From contig CP030158.1 of the NCBI GenBank assembly GCA_003285105.1, forward strand, positions 3,706,449 to 3,770,448: a DNA stretch of 64,000 bases, given 5' to 3'. Below the pieces are notes generated by a model. It was given only the letters and a program-made list of their open reading frames with translations, searched no databases and had not been told where the DNA came from. The translations under genes were made by a program, and so were the position numbers. This document shows, one piece after another, positions 1-8,556 of the stretch. Positions within the stretch are counted from its first letter, which is position 1, and every line of letters starts with the position of its first letter. The stretch is from Roseithermus sacchariphilus. Its GTDB lineage: Bacteria; Bacteroidota; Rhodothermia; Rhodothermales; MEBIC09517.

Positions 1-84
1 TATCACATGGAACTGGGCATGTTTCGCGTCGCGATGGTCCAGCCCCCGGGGGCTTCGATTCCCGATCGGTTCGTCTCCAGGTAA
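1..84 (+). CDS. Multicopper oxidase (CopA-like), 3' end only
   Basis: Only the last 27 codons lie in the window, ending in TAA at 82-84. They encode a tail beginning YHMELGMFRV, the C-terminal type 1 copper ligand segment (H-x-M-E-x-G-M) of multicopper oxidases of the CopA/CueO group. The next gene is copB, the usual partner of copA in periplasmic copper resistance, which supports the call. Most of the gene, including the other copper sites, lies upstream, so length and export signal cannot be judged. The 3' tail after the ligand motif is longer than in many CopA proteins, by about 18 residues. Confidence 0.75.
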   Translation, partial: YHMELGMFRVAMVQPPGASIPDRFVSR

Positions 85-116
85 GTTCCTATCCGACACG
101 CTATCTCCTCCACTCT

Positions 117-881
117 ATGCACCGTCTCCGTTTCTTCCTCGCGCTGCTACTCGCGGCATCCCCGGCGCTGGCTCAGGATGATCCCCCCTTCCCCGACTAC
201 CCCGACTTCGAACCGGGCATCTCCGTCAGGGCCGACCAGAAGCTTTACAGCCTGGCCCTCCTCGACCTCCTGGAGGTCGCCCCCGCGGCTTCAGGCGTTC
301 CGGCGCGCTTCGAAGGGCTCTACCGTTTCGGCAACGACTACACCCGTATCTGGCTCAAGAGTGAAGGGGAAGGAGTGTTCGCGGAACGTGAGGGTGAAGC
401 CGAGTTCCAGGCCCTCTACAGCCGCCTCATCAGCGCCTTCTTCGAGATCCAGGCTGGCCTCCGGCTCGATACCGAGGTCGGCGCCGGAGACATCCGCGCC
501 CGACCGCACCTCGTGGTCGGTCTGGAAGGGCTGGCGCCTTACTGGTTCGAACTGGAGCCGGCGCTCTTCCTCAGCGCCGCCGGTAAGGTTTCGGCGCGGT
601 TCACCGGCTCTTACGACCTGCTCCTCACGCAGCGGCTGGTGCTCCAGCCCCGGCTCGAAGTCAATGCCGCCCTCCAGGGAGTCGAGGACCGGGGCATCGG
701 CCGTGGGCTCAACGATGCGGAGATCGGCCTTCGGATCCGCTACGAGATCACGCGGGAAGTGGCCCCTTACGTTGGGGTAAACTGGCTGAGCCGCTTCGGG
801 GAAACGGCCGACCTCGCCCGTTCCGGCGGAGTCCCCCGTACCGAAGCCCGATTCATCGTTGGGGTTCGACTCTGGCGCTGA
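117..881 (+). CDS. copB: Copper resistance protein B, outer membrane
   Basis: A 254-residue protein with an N-terminal signal peptide (hydrophobic residues about 5-19, likely cleavage after ALA at about 19). The body alternates polar and hydrophobic residues as in an outer-membrane beta barrel. The C-terminal third carries the CopB family pattern: a GLNDAEIGLRIRYEITREVAPYVG-like segment (about 200-223), a W-S-x-x-F-G-E-T-A-D-L-A-R motif (about 227-239) and a final R-F-I-V-G-V-R-L-W. It lacks the long Met/His-rich N-terminal copper-binding stretch found in proteobacterial CopB. CopB proteins bind or pass copper at the outer membrane. The gene starts 32 bases after the copA-like stop and is probably cotranscribed with it. 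Confidence 0.88.
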   Translation: MHRLRFFLALLLAASPALAQDDPPFPDYPDFEPGISVRADQKLYSLALLDLLEVAPAASGVPARFEGLYRFGNDYTRIWLKSEGEGVFAEREGEAEFQALYSRLISAFFEIQAGLRLDTEVGAGDIRARPHLVVGLEGLAPYWFELEPALFLSAAGKVSARFTGSYDLLLTQRLVLQPRLEVNAALQGVEDRGIGRGLNDAEIGLRIRYEITREVAPYVGVNWLSRFGETADLARSGGVPRTEARFIVGVRLWR

Positions 882-1020
882 CACTCCTGCCCATGATGCC
901 TTCCCGATTTCGAATGCCGCCGCCCGGCATGCACGATGTCGGCCGCACAGGCCTTCTGTGTAGCCTCGCTGACACGCCACGCCAGCACCCTGATCAGGCA
1001 GACCGTCGCCCCGTAAAGTC

Positions 1021-1050
1021 TTTAAGCTCCTGTACCCCCAATCCTATACC
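1021..1050 (+). promoter_or_regulatory. Candidate promoter for the DUF302 gene
   Basis: TTTAAG at 1021-1026 and TATACC at 1045-1050 are separated by 18 bases, a sigma70-like arrangement. The -10 element ends only 9 bases before the ATG at 1060, so the transcript would have a very short leader or none. This is inferred from base pattern alone. Confidence 0.35.
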
Positions 1051-1059
1051 AGACACACC

Positions 1060-1461
1060 ATGTCTACACTCTCGAACGCCTACTACATTGCCCGGACCCT
1101 TGAATGTTCACCGGATGAAGCCGAAGCCCGCGTTCGCCAGGCCCTCTCCGAGGCAGGCTTCGGCATCCTGACGGAGATCGACGTGCAGGCCACGCTCAAA
1201 AAAAAACTGGACGTCGACTTCCGTCCTTACAAGATCCTGGGCGCCTGCAACCCCCCGTTTGCCCATCAAGCCCTGCAGGCCGAGGACAAGATCGGCACCA
1301 TGCTGCCGTGCAACGTCATCGTACAGGCGACCACGGACGGACATGCCGAGGTAGCCGCCGTGGATCCGGTCGCCTCGATGCAGGCCGTCGATAACGCCGC
1401 ACTGCGGCCCATCGCCGAGGAGATCCGCCAGCGGCTGCGCCGGGTGATCGACAGCCTGTGA
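1060..1461 (+). CDS. DUF302 domain protein
   Basis: A 133-residue soluble protein without signal peptide. It matches the DUF302 family across its length. The typical pattern is an initial strand and helix with S-P-D-E-A-E-A-R-V-R-Q-A-L-x-E-A-G-F-G-I-L-T-E-I-D-V (about 17-42), then K-x-L-x-x-x-x-x-P-Y-K-I-L-G-A-C-N-P (about 51-69), then a hydrophobic strand in the second half containing the LPCNVIVQ segment. The conserved Cys residues are in GACNPP and LPCNV. The function of the family is not established. DUF302 genes often sit in metal and redox stress clusters, in line with the copper genes on both sides. The next gene begins 52 bases downstream on the same strand. Confidence 0.85.
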   Translation: MSTLSNAYYIARTLECSPDEAEARVRQALSEAGFGILTEIDVQATLKKKLDVDFRPYKILGACNPPFAHQALQAEDKIGTMLPCNVIVQATTDGHAEVAAVDPVASMQAVDNAALRPIAEEIRQRLRRVIDSL

Positions 1462-1513
1462 GGCTCGCTCACCCCTATGCAGCCCCACTCCGAACCTACA
1501 CGCGAGGCCACAC

Positions 1514-2944
1514 ATGAACCGCCGCCACTTTCTTCGAGCAACCGGGCTGGGCACGGCCGGGTCGATGCTGGCCGTGACCGGCTGCCGCGACAGCCTCGAC
1601 GCCAATTCGACCGCATCGCCACCACCCGGGTACCGCCGGCGCGATCCCCAACAGACCGGGGCGACGCGGGAGGTCCATCTGGTTGCTGAAGAAGGTGAGG
1701 TGGAAGTGGCCACGGGAAAAATCTACCGCACCTGGCTCTACAACGGTCAGTTTCCTGGACCTGAGATCCGCCTGCAAGAAGGTGAGCGTCTGCGCGTGAC
1801 TCTCGAAAATCAACTCCCTGAAGGGACTACGATCCACTGGCATGGCCTCCCGGTCCCTAACGCCATGGACGGCGTGCCCGGCCTTACGCAACAGCCTGTC
1901 ATGCCGGGCACGACCTTCACCTACGACTTCGTAGCAGACCCGGCGGGCAGCTACCTGTACCACAGCCACGTCGGGCTCCAGATCGACCGGGGCCTCGTTG
2001 CTCCCCTGGTCGTCGAGGAGAAGCAGCCTCACGTGTCTTATGACCGCGACTACAGCCTCGTGCTGGACGACTACCTCCCGAACACTCCGGAGCCACTGCA
2101 GGCGAGCGGCGGCATGATGCGACGTGGTAGACGCGGGATGATGGGCCCTGGCATGATGCAAGGACAGACACCGCCCTACGAGGGGCTACTCATCAACGGC
2201 AAGCTGCCGAATGATCCAGCCGTGTTCGAAACGAAACGTGGCGAACAGGTGCGCCTGCGCCTGATGAACCCGTCTGGAGCAACCACCTTCCGCGTGGCTG
2301 TAGGGGGGCACCGGATGCTGGTAACCCACACCGACGGGCAGCCCATTGAGCCGGTTACTGTAGATGCGCTCCACATTGGCATGGGCGAGCGCTACGACGT
2401 GGTCCTGGCGGCACAGAACCCCGGCGTCTGGCCCATCATGGCGGCCCCGCTGGAGGTCCAGGCCCCGCCTGCGGAAGCCGTCCTGCGCTACACCGACGTC
2501 GCAGCGACGCAAGCCCCGCCGGAGGCCGTACCGGAGGGCATCCGGGGTGGACGTGTGCTGGAACTCTCCGACCTCCAGGCGCTGGAACGACCGGCGGAGC
2601 GGACGCCCACTCGCACCTTCGACCTTACCCTCTCCGGCGGGATGATGTCTGCAGCCTGGACCATCGTCGGGCAGGCGTACCCGGACGCCGACCCGCTGGA
2701 AATCCTTGAGGGAGATGTCATACGCCTGCGCATGGTCAACCACAGCATGATGCTCCACCCGATGCACCTGCACGGACACTTCTTCCAGGTGGGAGGAGCC
2801 CTGAAAGACACGGTGATCGTGCCGCCCCATATGGGCCGTGTGACGGTTGATTTCCTGGCCGATAATCCGGGTCGGTGGTTCTTTCACTGCCACAACATCT
2901 ACCACCTGGAAGCCGGCATGGCCCGGGAGATTCGTTACGTATGA
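1514..2944 (+). CDS. Tat-exported multicopper oxidase with Met-rich loop
   Basis: A 476-residue periplasmic multicopper oxidase. The N-terminus has a twin-arginine signal (RRHFLRATG, residues 3-11) and a possible lipobox ending at Cys24. All four copper-binding motifs are present: HWHGLP, YHSHVG, HPMHLHGH and the C-terminal HCHNIYHLEAGM, so type 1, 2 and 3 copper sites should all be occupied. A methionine-rich loop at about residues 199-215 (MM-R-R-G-R-R-G-MM-G-P-G-MM) resembles in character the Met-rich segment through which CueO takes up Cu(I). The likely role is oxidation of Cu(I), and possibly other substrates, in the periplasm. It is a second oxidase beside the copA-like gene at the window start. 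Its stop codon overlaps the next start (ATGA). Confidence 0.92.
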   Translation: MNRRHFLRATGLGTAGSMLAVTGCRDSLDANSTASPPPGYRRRDPQQTGATREVHLVAEEGEVEVATGKIYRTWLYNGQFPGPEIRLQEGERLRVTLENQLPEGTTIHWHGLPVPNAMDGVPGLTQQPVMPGTTFTYDFVADPAGSYLYHSHVGLQIDRGLVAPLVVEEKQPHVSYDRDYSLVLDDYLPNTPEPLQASGGMMRRGRRGMMGPGMMQGQTPPYEGLLINGKLPNDPAVFETKRGEQVRLRLMNPSGATTFRVAVGGHRMLVTHTDGQPIEPVTVDALHIGMGERYDVVLAAQNPGVWPIMAAPLEVQAPPAEAVLRYTDVAATQAPPEAVPEGIRGGRVLELSDLQALERPAERTPTRTFDLTLSGGMMSAAWTIVGQAYPDADPLEILEGDVIRLRMVNHSMMLHPMHLHGHFFQVGGALKDTVIVPPHMGRVTVDFLADNPGRWFFHCHNIYHLEAGMAREIRYV

Positions 2945-3405
2945 CAACCGCTCCAACGGACCTGCCCTGGAGGCGGATTGCGCTGTGGGGCTTTGCACTC
3001 AATGCATTCTGGGAATTTGCCCAGTGCACCGTCCTCTACGATATGTGGGACTGGGGTTTCTGGCGTGCAACGGTGTGGATGTGGGGAGCGATCTTCGGTG
3101 ACATCTTGATCGTGCTGAGCGTAGTGTCTCTGGCCCGTCTGCTTACTGGAACCCAACATGTCCTGCGAATGGATCGGCAGGCCTTCGGCGCCCTTCTGGG
3201 CGTCGGACTGGTAGCAGCGGTTCTCCTGGAATGGGCAGCGCAGGTGCTGGATCTTTGGAAATACTCGTCACGGATGCCTACCCTAGACGTGCTGGGGCGT
3301 GAAGTGGGGCTATCGCCCATTCTACAGGTAACCTTGCTCCCCTTGCTGAGCACGTATCTGGCCTGTAAAACATTCCAGACCACCGGGACATCCACCCTGT
3401 GGTAA
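2941..3405 (+). CDS. Small integral membrane protein coupled to the multicopper oxidase
   Basis: A 154-residue protein with about four hydrophobic segments (near residues 12-32, 38-58, 78-98 and 119-136). I do not recognise a named family. The ATG at 2941 overlaps the TGA of the oxidase gene (ATGA), a sign of translational coupling, and it fixes this start in preference to an in-frame ATG 66 bases upstream that lies inside the oxidase gene. Tightly packed Trp residues (NAFWEFAQC, YDMWDWGFWRATVWMWG) mark the first half. Context suggests a role linked to the oxidase or to copper, but that is inference. Confidence 0.72.
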   Translation: MTTAPTDLPWRRIALWGFALNAFWEFAQCTVLYDMWDWGFWRATVWMWGAIFGDILIVLSVVSLARLLTGTQHVLRMDRQAFGALLGVGLVAAVLLEWAAQVLDLWKYSSRMPTLDVLGREVGLSPILQVTLLPLLSTYLACKTFQTTGTSTLW

Positions 3406-3483
3406 AAGGGCCGGAGCAAAGTCGGCGCGGTGTCGTATGGCCTTCCCGCTCTGTGCCATCCTCCACCGCCGCGACCGTTCTCC

Positions 3484-4473
3484 ATGTCTGATGCCCCTGC
3501 CCGAACCGACCGGCGCCGCAGGGCGCCGGGGCCCACACCCTCCCTGGCCGTCCGTATGCAGCGCTTCGTCGAAGCCCTGCAACGGCGGATCTGTACGGTG
3601 CTGGAACGGGTCGACGGGGCGGCCACCTTCCGCAGCGACGTGTGGAAACGGCCCGGCGGAGGGGGCGGACTGACGCGCGTCATCGAAGACGGTGCCGTGT
3701 TCGAGAAAGGGGGCGTGAACACGTCGGCCGTCCACGGCGTGCTGCCGGACCGCATGGCCCGGGCCCTCGGCGTGGAACCCGCGCCCTTCTTCGCCACGGG
3801 CCTCTCGCTGGTCCTTCACCCCCGCTCCCCCTACGTGCCCACCGTCCACGCCAACTTTCGCTACTTCGCCCTCGGCGAGGACCGGGAGCATCCGACCGAT
3901 CAATGGTTCGGCGGAGGGGCCGACCTGACACCCTACTACCCGTATCTGGAGGATGCCCGCCACTTCCATCGCGTGTGGCAGGAGGTCTGCGCACGTTATC
4001 CACAGGTGGCGGACTACGAGGCCTTCAAACAGCAATGCGATGCGTACTTCTTCCTCCCACATCGGGGGGAGGCCCGTGGCGTCGGGGGCATCTTCTACGA
4101 TCACCTCCGCCACGACCCGGAGGCCACCTTCCGCTTCACCCGCGAGGCCGGCCGGGCTTTCCTCCGTGCCTACCTCCCCATCGTACACCGCCGCCGGGAC
4201 CAGCCCTACGGCGAGCGCGAGCGACGCTACCACGAGATCCGCCGCGGCCGGTACGCCGAGTTCAACCTGCTGCACGACCGGGGCACGCGCTTCGGCATCG
4301 AAACCCGGGGGCGCACCGAAAGCATCCTGATGAGCCTGCCGCCACGCGTGCAGTGGCGCTACGACTGGCAACCCGAGCCCGGATCCCCGGAAGCACACGC
4401 CTCCTGGTTCTTCCAGCCTCGCGACTGGCTCCGCCTCTCTCCCGGGGACGGGCCTCCTTCCCCGGCTTCCTGA
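3484..4473 (+). CDS. hemF: Oxygen-dependent coproporphyrinogen III oxidase
   Basis: HemF converts coproporphyrinogen III to protoporphyrinogen IX using O2. The 329-residue protein is slightly longer than E. coli HemF because of an Arg/Pro-rich N-terminus. Family signatures are continuous: GGVNTSAVHG, a PYVPTVHANFRYF segment, WFGGGADLTPYYPYLEDA, CDAYFFLPHRGEARGVGGIFYDH and RGRYAEFNLLHDRGTRFGI. The start at 3484 (MSDAPART) is preferred over an upstream in-frame ATG at 3430, because the added residues are proline-rich and unlike the family; a start further in, at MQRFVEAL, is also possible. It opens a haem cluster with hemH and hemL. The O2-dependent enzyme fits an aerobic organism with a haem-copper oxidase. 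Confidence 0.95.
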   Translation: MSDAPARTDRRRRAPGPTPSLAVRMQRFVEALQRRICTVLERVDGAATFRSDVWKRPGGGGGLTRVIEDGAVFEKGGVNTSAVHGVLPDRMARALGVEPAPFFATGLSLVLHPRSPYVPTVHANFRYFALGEDREHPTDQWFGGGADLTPYYPYLEDARHFHRVWQEVCARYPQVADYEAFKQQCDAYFFLPHRGEARGVGGIFYDHLRHDPEATFRFTREAGRAFLRAYLPIVHRRRDQPYGERERRYHEIRRGRYAEFNLLHDRGTRFGIETRGRTESILMSLPPRVQWRYDWQPEPGSPEAHASWFFQPRDWLRLSPGDGPPSPAS

Positions 4474-4610
4474 CGCCAGGGTACGGCTCCCCGCTCCGGC
4501 CCGGCCGGATTTGTGGAAACTTCAACGCATCGCAGGAACTGGACCGGCATCCTTTTCGCTAAACTCAATGTCGTCAGCCGTATCCCCCTGGGCCTAAGTT
4601 CATCCGTCCC

Positions 4611-5918
4611 ATGACGCCCCGCGAGTTCCTCCGCGTGTATTCGTATGACAAGCGCATGGTCACCGGCGGCCATGTCCCCTCGGATCCGCTGACCATCGAG
4701 CGCGGAGACAAGATCGGCGTGGTCCTGCTCAACCTGGGGGGGCCGGACCGCCTGGAGGACGTCGCGCCGTTCCTCTACAACCTGTTCATGGACCCGGCGA
4801 TCATCGACATTCCCGTGGGGCGGACGCTGCGGCACTGGCTCTCGCGCCTCATCGCGACGACGCGGGCCAAGAAGGTCGGCAAGGACTACGAGGTGATCGG
4901 CGGCGGCTCACCGATCAACCGGCTCACGCGCGAACAGGCCAAGGCGCTGGAAGCACGCCTCAACCGCACCTATGCGGCGGGTCAGGACGTTTCGTTCCAC
5001 ACGTACATCGCCATGCGCTACTGGCACCCCTTCACGGAGGAGGCCGCCGCGCAGATGCAACGGGACGGCATCACCAAGGTGGTGCTCCTGCCGCTCTACC
5101 CGCAGTATTCCAAGACCACCACGGGCGCCTCGTTCGTGTACTGGTGGGCGCTGGAGCAGGCCGGGGAGATCCCGCGGTGGCCGCTCACCAGCGTCTTCGA
5201 ATACGCGGCCAACCCCAAATACATCCAGGCCATCAGCGAGCGCATCGACGAGGCGTTGCAGCGCTTCCCGCACCGCGTCCGGGACAGGGTGCACCTGGTC
5301 TTCAGCGCCCACGGCACGCCGTTGAAGGAGATGAAAGAGCGCCGGGACCCCTACTGCTGCCTCGTCCACTCGACGGTCGACCGGGTGATGGCGCATCGCA
5401 GGCACGACCGCCCCTACCACGTCGCCTTCCAGAGCAAGGTCGGCCCGGCCGAATGGCTCACCCCGAGCACGCCGGATCAGTTGAAGACGCTGGCCGAGGA
5501 AGGGCATACGGCGGTGCTGATCGTTCCCGTGGCCTTCGTCACGGACCACATCGAGACGGCCTTCGAGCTGGACGTGGAGGTACGCGAGGAAGCCGCCGAG
5601 TTCGGCATCAAGCATTACGAAGTTACTTCGGGCCTGAACTGCCACCCGCTGTTCATCGAGGCCCTGGCCGAAGCCGTCGTCGCCCAGCTCCACCTGCCCG
5701 CGCCGTTCGAGGCCGCCGGCGGTGACGGCTCGCCCTCCCCCCATTCCTACCCGCTCAAGCCCCTCAACCGCCTCCCGCGCTTTCCCGCGCAACAGCGCTG
5801 CACCCGCTGCCACCAGTGCGAGCGCATCACGGAGGCCCGCTGCTGGACGCCCCCGGACGCCGCGCCGAATACCCCGGTGACGCCGCCGACGGCGACCCCG
5901 CAGTCCTCCAACACCTGA
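4611..5918 (+). CDS. hemH: Ferrochelatase with C-terminal Cys-rich tail
   Basis: HemH inserts Fe(II) into protoporphyrin IX, the last step of haem b synthesis. The 435-residue protein carries VVLLNLGGPDRLEDVAPFL near residues 37-56, GGGSPINRLT, the PLYPQYS-TT-G motif and the metal-binding S-A-H-G-T-P with His234. It is longer than the usual 310-360 residues, with about 30 extra residues at the N-terminus and a C-terminal extension of about 60. The extension contains Cys397, Cys400, Cys403 and Cys411 (C-x2-C-x2-C-x7-C). Some ferrochelatases bind a [2Fe-2S] cluster through Cys near the C-terminus, so this tail may hold a metal or Fe-S centre; that is inferred. An upstream in-frame start cannot be excluded, and the segment before GDKIGVV is not conserved. 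Confidence 0.95.
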   Translation: MTPREFLRVYSYDKRMVTGGHVPSDPLTIERGDKIGVVLLNLGGPDRLEDVAPFLYNLFMDPAIIDIPVGRTLRHWLSRLIATTRAKKVGKDYEVIGGGSPINRLTREQAKALEARLNRTYAAGQDVSFHTYIAMRYWHPFTEEAAAQMQRDGITKVVLLPLYPQYSKTTTGASFVYWWALEQAGEIPRWPLTSVFEYAANPKYIQAISERIDEALQRFPHRVRDRVHLVFSAHGTPLKEMKERRDPYCCLVHSTVDRVMAHRRHDRPYHVAFQSKVGPAEWLTPSTPDQLKTLAEEGHTAVLIVPVAFVTDHIETAFELDVEVREEAAEFGIKHYEVTSGLNCHPLFIEALAEAVVAQLHLPAPFEAAGGDGSPSPHSYPLKPLNRLPRFPAQQRCTRCHQCERITEARCWTPPDAAPNTPVTPPTATPQSSNT

Positions 5919-6496
5919 CCCCCGGCTCCCGCGCTCCGGTGGACCACCTCCTCCGCACCCTCGCCGCCGTCCCGCCGGGCTGTTGCATCCTGGACCTCGG
6001 CTGCGGCACCGGCCTCCGCGCCGAACCGCTGGCCCGGCTCGGCTTCGACCTCCATGCCTGCGACCTCGATGCGGACGCCGTGGCCCACGCCCGCCGGCGG
6101 CTGGCTCCCCTCCTGCCGGATGACGCCCCCGACCGCCGCATCACCCGGCTGAGCCGCCTCGATGCGCTGGACTATGAAGATGCGTCGTTCGACTGGGTCG
6201 TGGCCGGGGACCTCCTGGCCCACGCCCATCGTGACGGGGTGCTCCCGACCCTGTTGCACGAGATCCGCCGGGTGCTGAAACCGGGAGGCTGGCTCTATGC
6301 CGACGTCCCCGCCGGGGCAGACCCCGCCGGCGACGCGCTCCCGGACGCGCCCGGCCCCGGCTTCTCCCCGGCCTCGCTGGAGGCTGCCATGGCCGCGGCC
6401 AACCTCGCCGTGGCCGAGACACCGAGCCTCCTCGACATGCAGCCACCCCGCCTCCTGGCCATCTTCCGCCGCGTGGACCCGGACACACCCCGGTAA
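5816..6496 (+). CDS. Class I SAM-dependent methyltransferase
   Basis: A 226-residue protein with a Rossmann-fold methyltransferase core. Motif I is ILDLGCGTGLR, followed by an acidic ribose-binding segment (LHACDLDADAV), a DASFDWVVAGDLLAH segment equivalent to the F-D-x-V motif, and RRVLKPGGWLYAD as the post-motif strand. This is the UbiE/methyltransf_11 type; the substrate is unknown. The GTG start at 5816 overlaps hemH by 103 bases. A later GTG at 5939, 21 bases after the hemH stop and just before DHLLRTL, would remove the overlap and give 185 residues. I cannot decide between them. Its position between hemH and hemL suggests cotranscription but does not prove a role in tetrapyrrole metabolism. 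Confidence 0.75.
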   Translation: MRAHHGGPLLDAPGRRAEYPGDAADGDPAVLQHLTPGSRAPVDHLLRTLAAVPPGCCILDLGCGTGLRAEPLARLGFDLHACDLDADAVAHARRRLAPLLPDDAPDRRITRLSRLDALDYEDASFDWVVAGDLLAHAHRDGVLPTLLHEIRRVLKPGGWLYADVPAGADPAGDALPDAPGPGFSPASLEAAMAAANLAVAETPSLLDMQPPRLLAIFRRVDPDTPR

Positions 6497-6557
6497 TCCA
6501 GACGGGAATCCACGTCCTCGCCCCCCGATCCATCCGCTCCGCAACCCCTGTCCCACC

Positions 6558-7883
6558 ATGCCGGATGACCTCCCCACCCCCGCCCGCACCAACCGGAGCC
6601 GTGCCCTCTTCGACCGGGCCCGGCAGGTGATTCCCGGCGGCGTCAACTCCCCCGTGCGCGCCTTCAAGAGCGTCGGCGGCACCCCGCTCTTCATCGAGCG
6701 TGCCGAAGGCGCCTACCTCTACGATGCCGACGGCAACCGCTACATCGACTATATCGGCTCCTGGGGGCCGATGCTCTTCGGCCATGCCGACCCCGACGTC
6801 GTGCAGGCCGTCCGGGACGCCGCGGGCCGCTCGACGTCCTTCGGCGCACCCACCGAGATCGAGATCCGCGTCGCCGAGTTGATCTGCGAACTCGTGCCGT
6901 CCATCGAAAAGGTGCGCATGGTCAACTCCGGCACGGAAGCCACCATGAGCGTGGCACGGCTGGCGCGCGGCTACACCGGCCGCAACAAGATCATCAAGTT
7001 CGAGGGCAACTACCACGGCCACGCCGACTTCTTCCTGATCGCCGCCGGCAGCGGGGCGATGACCTTCGGCGAACCCAACTCCCCCGGCGTCACGCCGGGC
7101 ACCGCGCAGGACACCCTCCTGGCGCGCTACAACGACCTCGATCACGTCCGCTCGCTCGTCGAGGCCAACGCCGGGGACGTCGCCTGCATCATCGTCGAAC
7201 CCATCGCCGGCAACATGGGCTGCATCCCGCCCGAGCCGGGCTTCCTGGAAGGCCTCCGCCAGCTCTGCGACGCGCACGGCATCGTGCTGATCTTCGACGA
7301 GGTGATGACCGGCTTCCGCGTGGCACGCGGCGGGGCCCAGGAACGGCTCGGCGTCACGCCGGACCTGACCACCCTCGGCAAGATCATCGGCGGCGGGCTG
7401 CCCGTGGGGGCCTACGGCGGGCGGCGCGAGATCATGGACTACGTCTCCCCCTCCGGCCCCGTCTACCAGGCCGGCACGCTCTCGGGCAACCCACTGGCGA
7501 TGCAGGCCGGCTACACGGTCCTCCGCAAGATCGCCAATACCCCCGACCTCTACGACCGCCTGGAACAGACCGGCCGGGCGCTGGAAGACGGCACCGCGGA
7601 GAACCTGTCCGACCTCGGGCTCGACCTCTACCACACCCGCGTCGGCTCGATGGGCTGTCTGTTCTTCAGCCGCCGCAAGGTCGTCGACTACGAGACGGCG
7701 GCCGCGTGCGACACCGCCGCTTACGCCCGCTTCTTCCATGCGATGCTGGCCGAAGGCGTGTACCTGGCCCCGTCGCAGTTCGAAGCTTTCTTCCTCTCGA
7801 CGCGCCACGGGGACGACGAGATCGCGCACACGCTGGCCGCGCAGCGCCGGGCGCTGGAGCGGGCCATGACCCCGACGGCCTGA
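6558..7883 (+). CDS. hemL: Glutamate-1-semialdehyde 2,1-aminomutase
   Basis: HemL makes 5-aminolevulinate from glutamate-1-semialdehyde in the C5 pathway of tetrapyrrole synthesis. The 441-residue PLP enzyme (fold type I aminotransferase) begins with R-A-R-Q-V-I-P-G-G-V-N-S-P-V-R-A-F, a hallmark of the family. It contains MVNSGTEATMSV, NYHGHAD, the IFDEVMTGFRVA segment and Lys274 in TTLGKIIGGGLP as the PLP Schiff-base residue. The late HGDDEIAHTL segment is also typical. The ATG at 6558 matches the family N-terminus; the longer frame upstream lies inside the methyltransferase gene. This is the first committed haem enzyme placed at the end of the hemF-hemH cluster, 61 bases after the methyltransferase stop. 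Confidence 0.97.
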   Translation: MPDDLPTPARTNRSRALFDRARQVIPGGVNSPVRAFKSVGGTPLFIERAEGAYLYDADGNRYIDYIGSWGPMLFGHADPDVVQAVRDAAGRSTSFGAPTEIEIRVAELICELVPSIEKVRMVNSGTEATMSVARLARGYTGRNKIIKFEGNYHGHADFFLIAAGSGAMTFGEPNSPGVTPGTAQDTLLARYNDLDHVRSLVEANAGDVACIIVEPIAGNMGCIPPEPGFLEGLRQLCDAHGIVLIFDEVMTGFRVARGGAQERLGVTPDLTTLGKIIGGGLPVGAYGGRREIMDYVSPSGPVYQAGTLSGNPLAMQAGYTVLRKIANTPDLYDRLEQTGRALEDGTAENLSDLGLDLYHTRVGSMGCLFFSRRKVVDYETAAACDTAAYARFFHAMLAEGVYLAPSQFEAFFLSTRHGDDEIAHTLAAQRRALERAMTPTA

Positions 7884-7887
7884 CGCA

Positions 7888-8505
7888 TCACCGCCCCCCT
7901 TGCGCAGGAGCGGCGGCGAGCGGACGCAGCCGGGCCATGAGCACGTCCGCCCGCATCGCGGGGGCGACCGGCAGCCCGGCGGCCTGTAGCATCCGGGCCA
8001 CCCAGTGATTGCAATTGCTGAACAGGTGGTATCGCCCCCGCGCGGCGTAGAACCGACTCCGCCCGTAGAGCCCCGGTCCGAGCGGCCTGGCCCGCCCCGC
8101 TTCATCGACCTCCAGGGACGCCGCCATCGCCTTCAGCAGCCGGGTATGCGCCGCTGCCGAAAGCACCAGCCGCAACACCTCGCTCTCGCGGAAAAAGGCC
8201 ACGGGGTCGCCGGGAATCGCCACGAGGTGGACCACGCTCGCCGTCGGCCAGAGCCCGGCCCGGAGCGTCGTCACAGGCCCCGGCGAGGGATCCATGTAGT
8301 AGGCCCGATCTCCCCAGCCCACCTCCACGAAGCGCCCCGGCACGAAGGCCGGCAACTCCGGCCAGAGCCGCTCGGCGCGGTCCCACGCCACCACGATGCC
8401 CACGTGCCAGCCATGGTGCACCAGGTAGATCGCCACCGAGTCGGCACGGCTGCCGGAGCCCTGAGGCATCAGCCCCATCGCCAGCACGAGCGCCATCACG
8501 GCCAT
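7888..8505 (-). CDS. DUF2459 family protein
   Basis: A 205-residue protein with an N-terminal signal or anchor (MAVMALVLAMGLMP). The body matches DUF2459 (TIGR02117-like). Conserved blocks are VHHGWHVGIVV (about 29-39), VEVGWGDRAYYM (about 60-71) and GPGLYGRSRFYAARGRYHLFSNCNHWVARML (about 142-172). The invariant His of the first block and the Cys of SNCNHW suggest a papain-like Cys/His catalytic pair; that is inference, as the family has no established activity. The gene converges on hemL, with only 4 bases between the two stops. Confidence 0.82.
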   Translation of the reverse strand: MAVMALVLAMGLMPQGSGSRADSVAIYLVHHGWHVGIVVAWDRAERLWPELPAFVPGRFVEVGWGDRAYYMDPSPGPVTTLRAGLWPTASVVHLVAIPGDPVAFFRESEVLRLVLSAAAHTRLLKAMAASLEVDEAGRARPLGPGLYGRSRFYAARGRYHLFSNCNHWVARMLQAAGLPVAPAMRADVLMARLRPLAAAPAQGGR

Positions 8506-8556
8506 ACGCCGCCCCCGGATGGTCGAACGTCAGAGTCAGGGTCGGTCGGATCCGGG

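Noticed and set aside
893-1171. Plus-strand ORF of 92 codons between copB and the DUF302 gene
   Set aside because: It overlaps the DUF302 gene in another frame and is Pro/Arg/Ser-rich without protein-like pattern.
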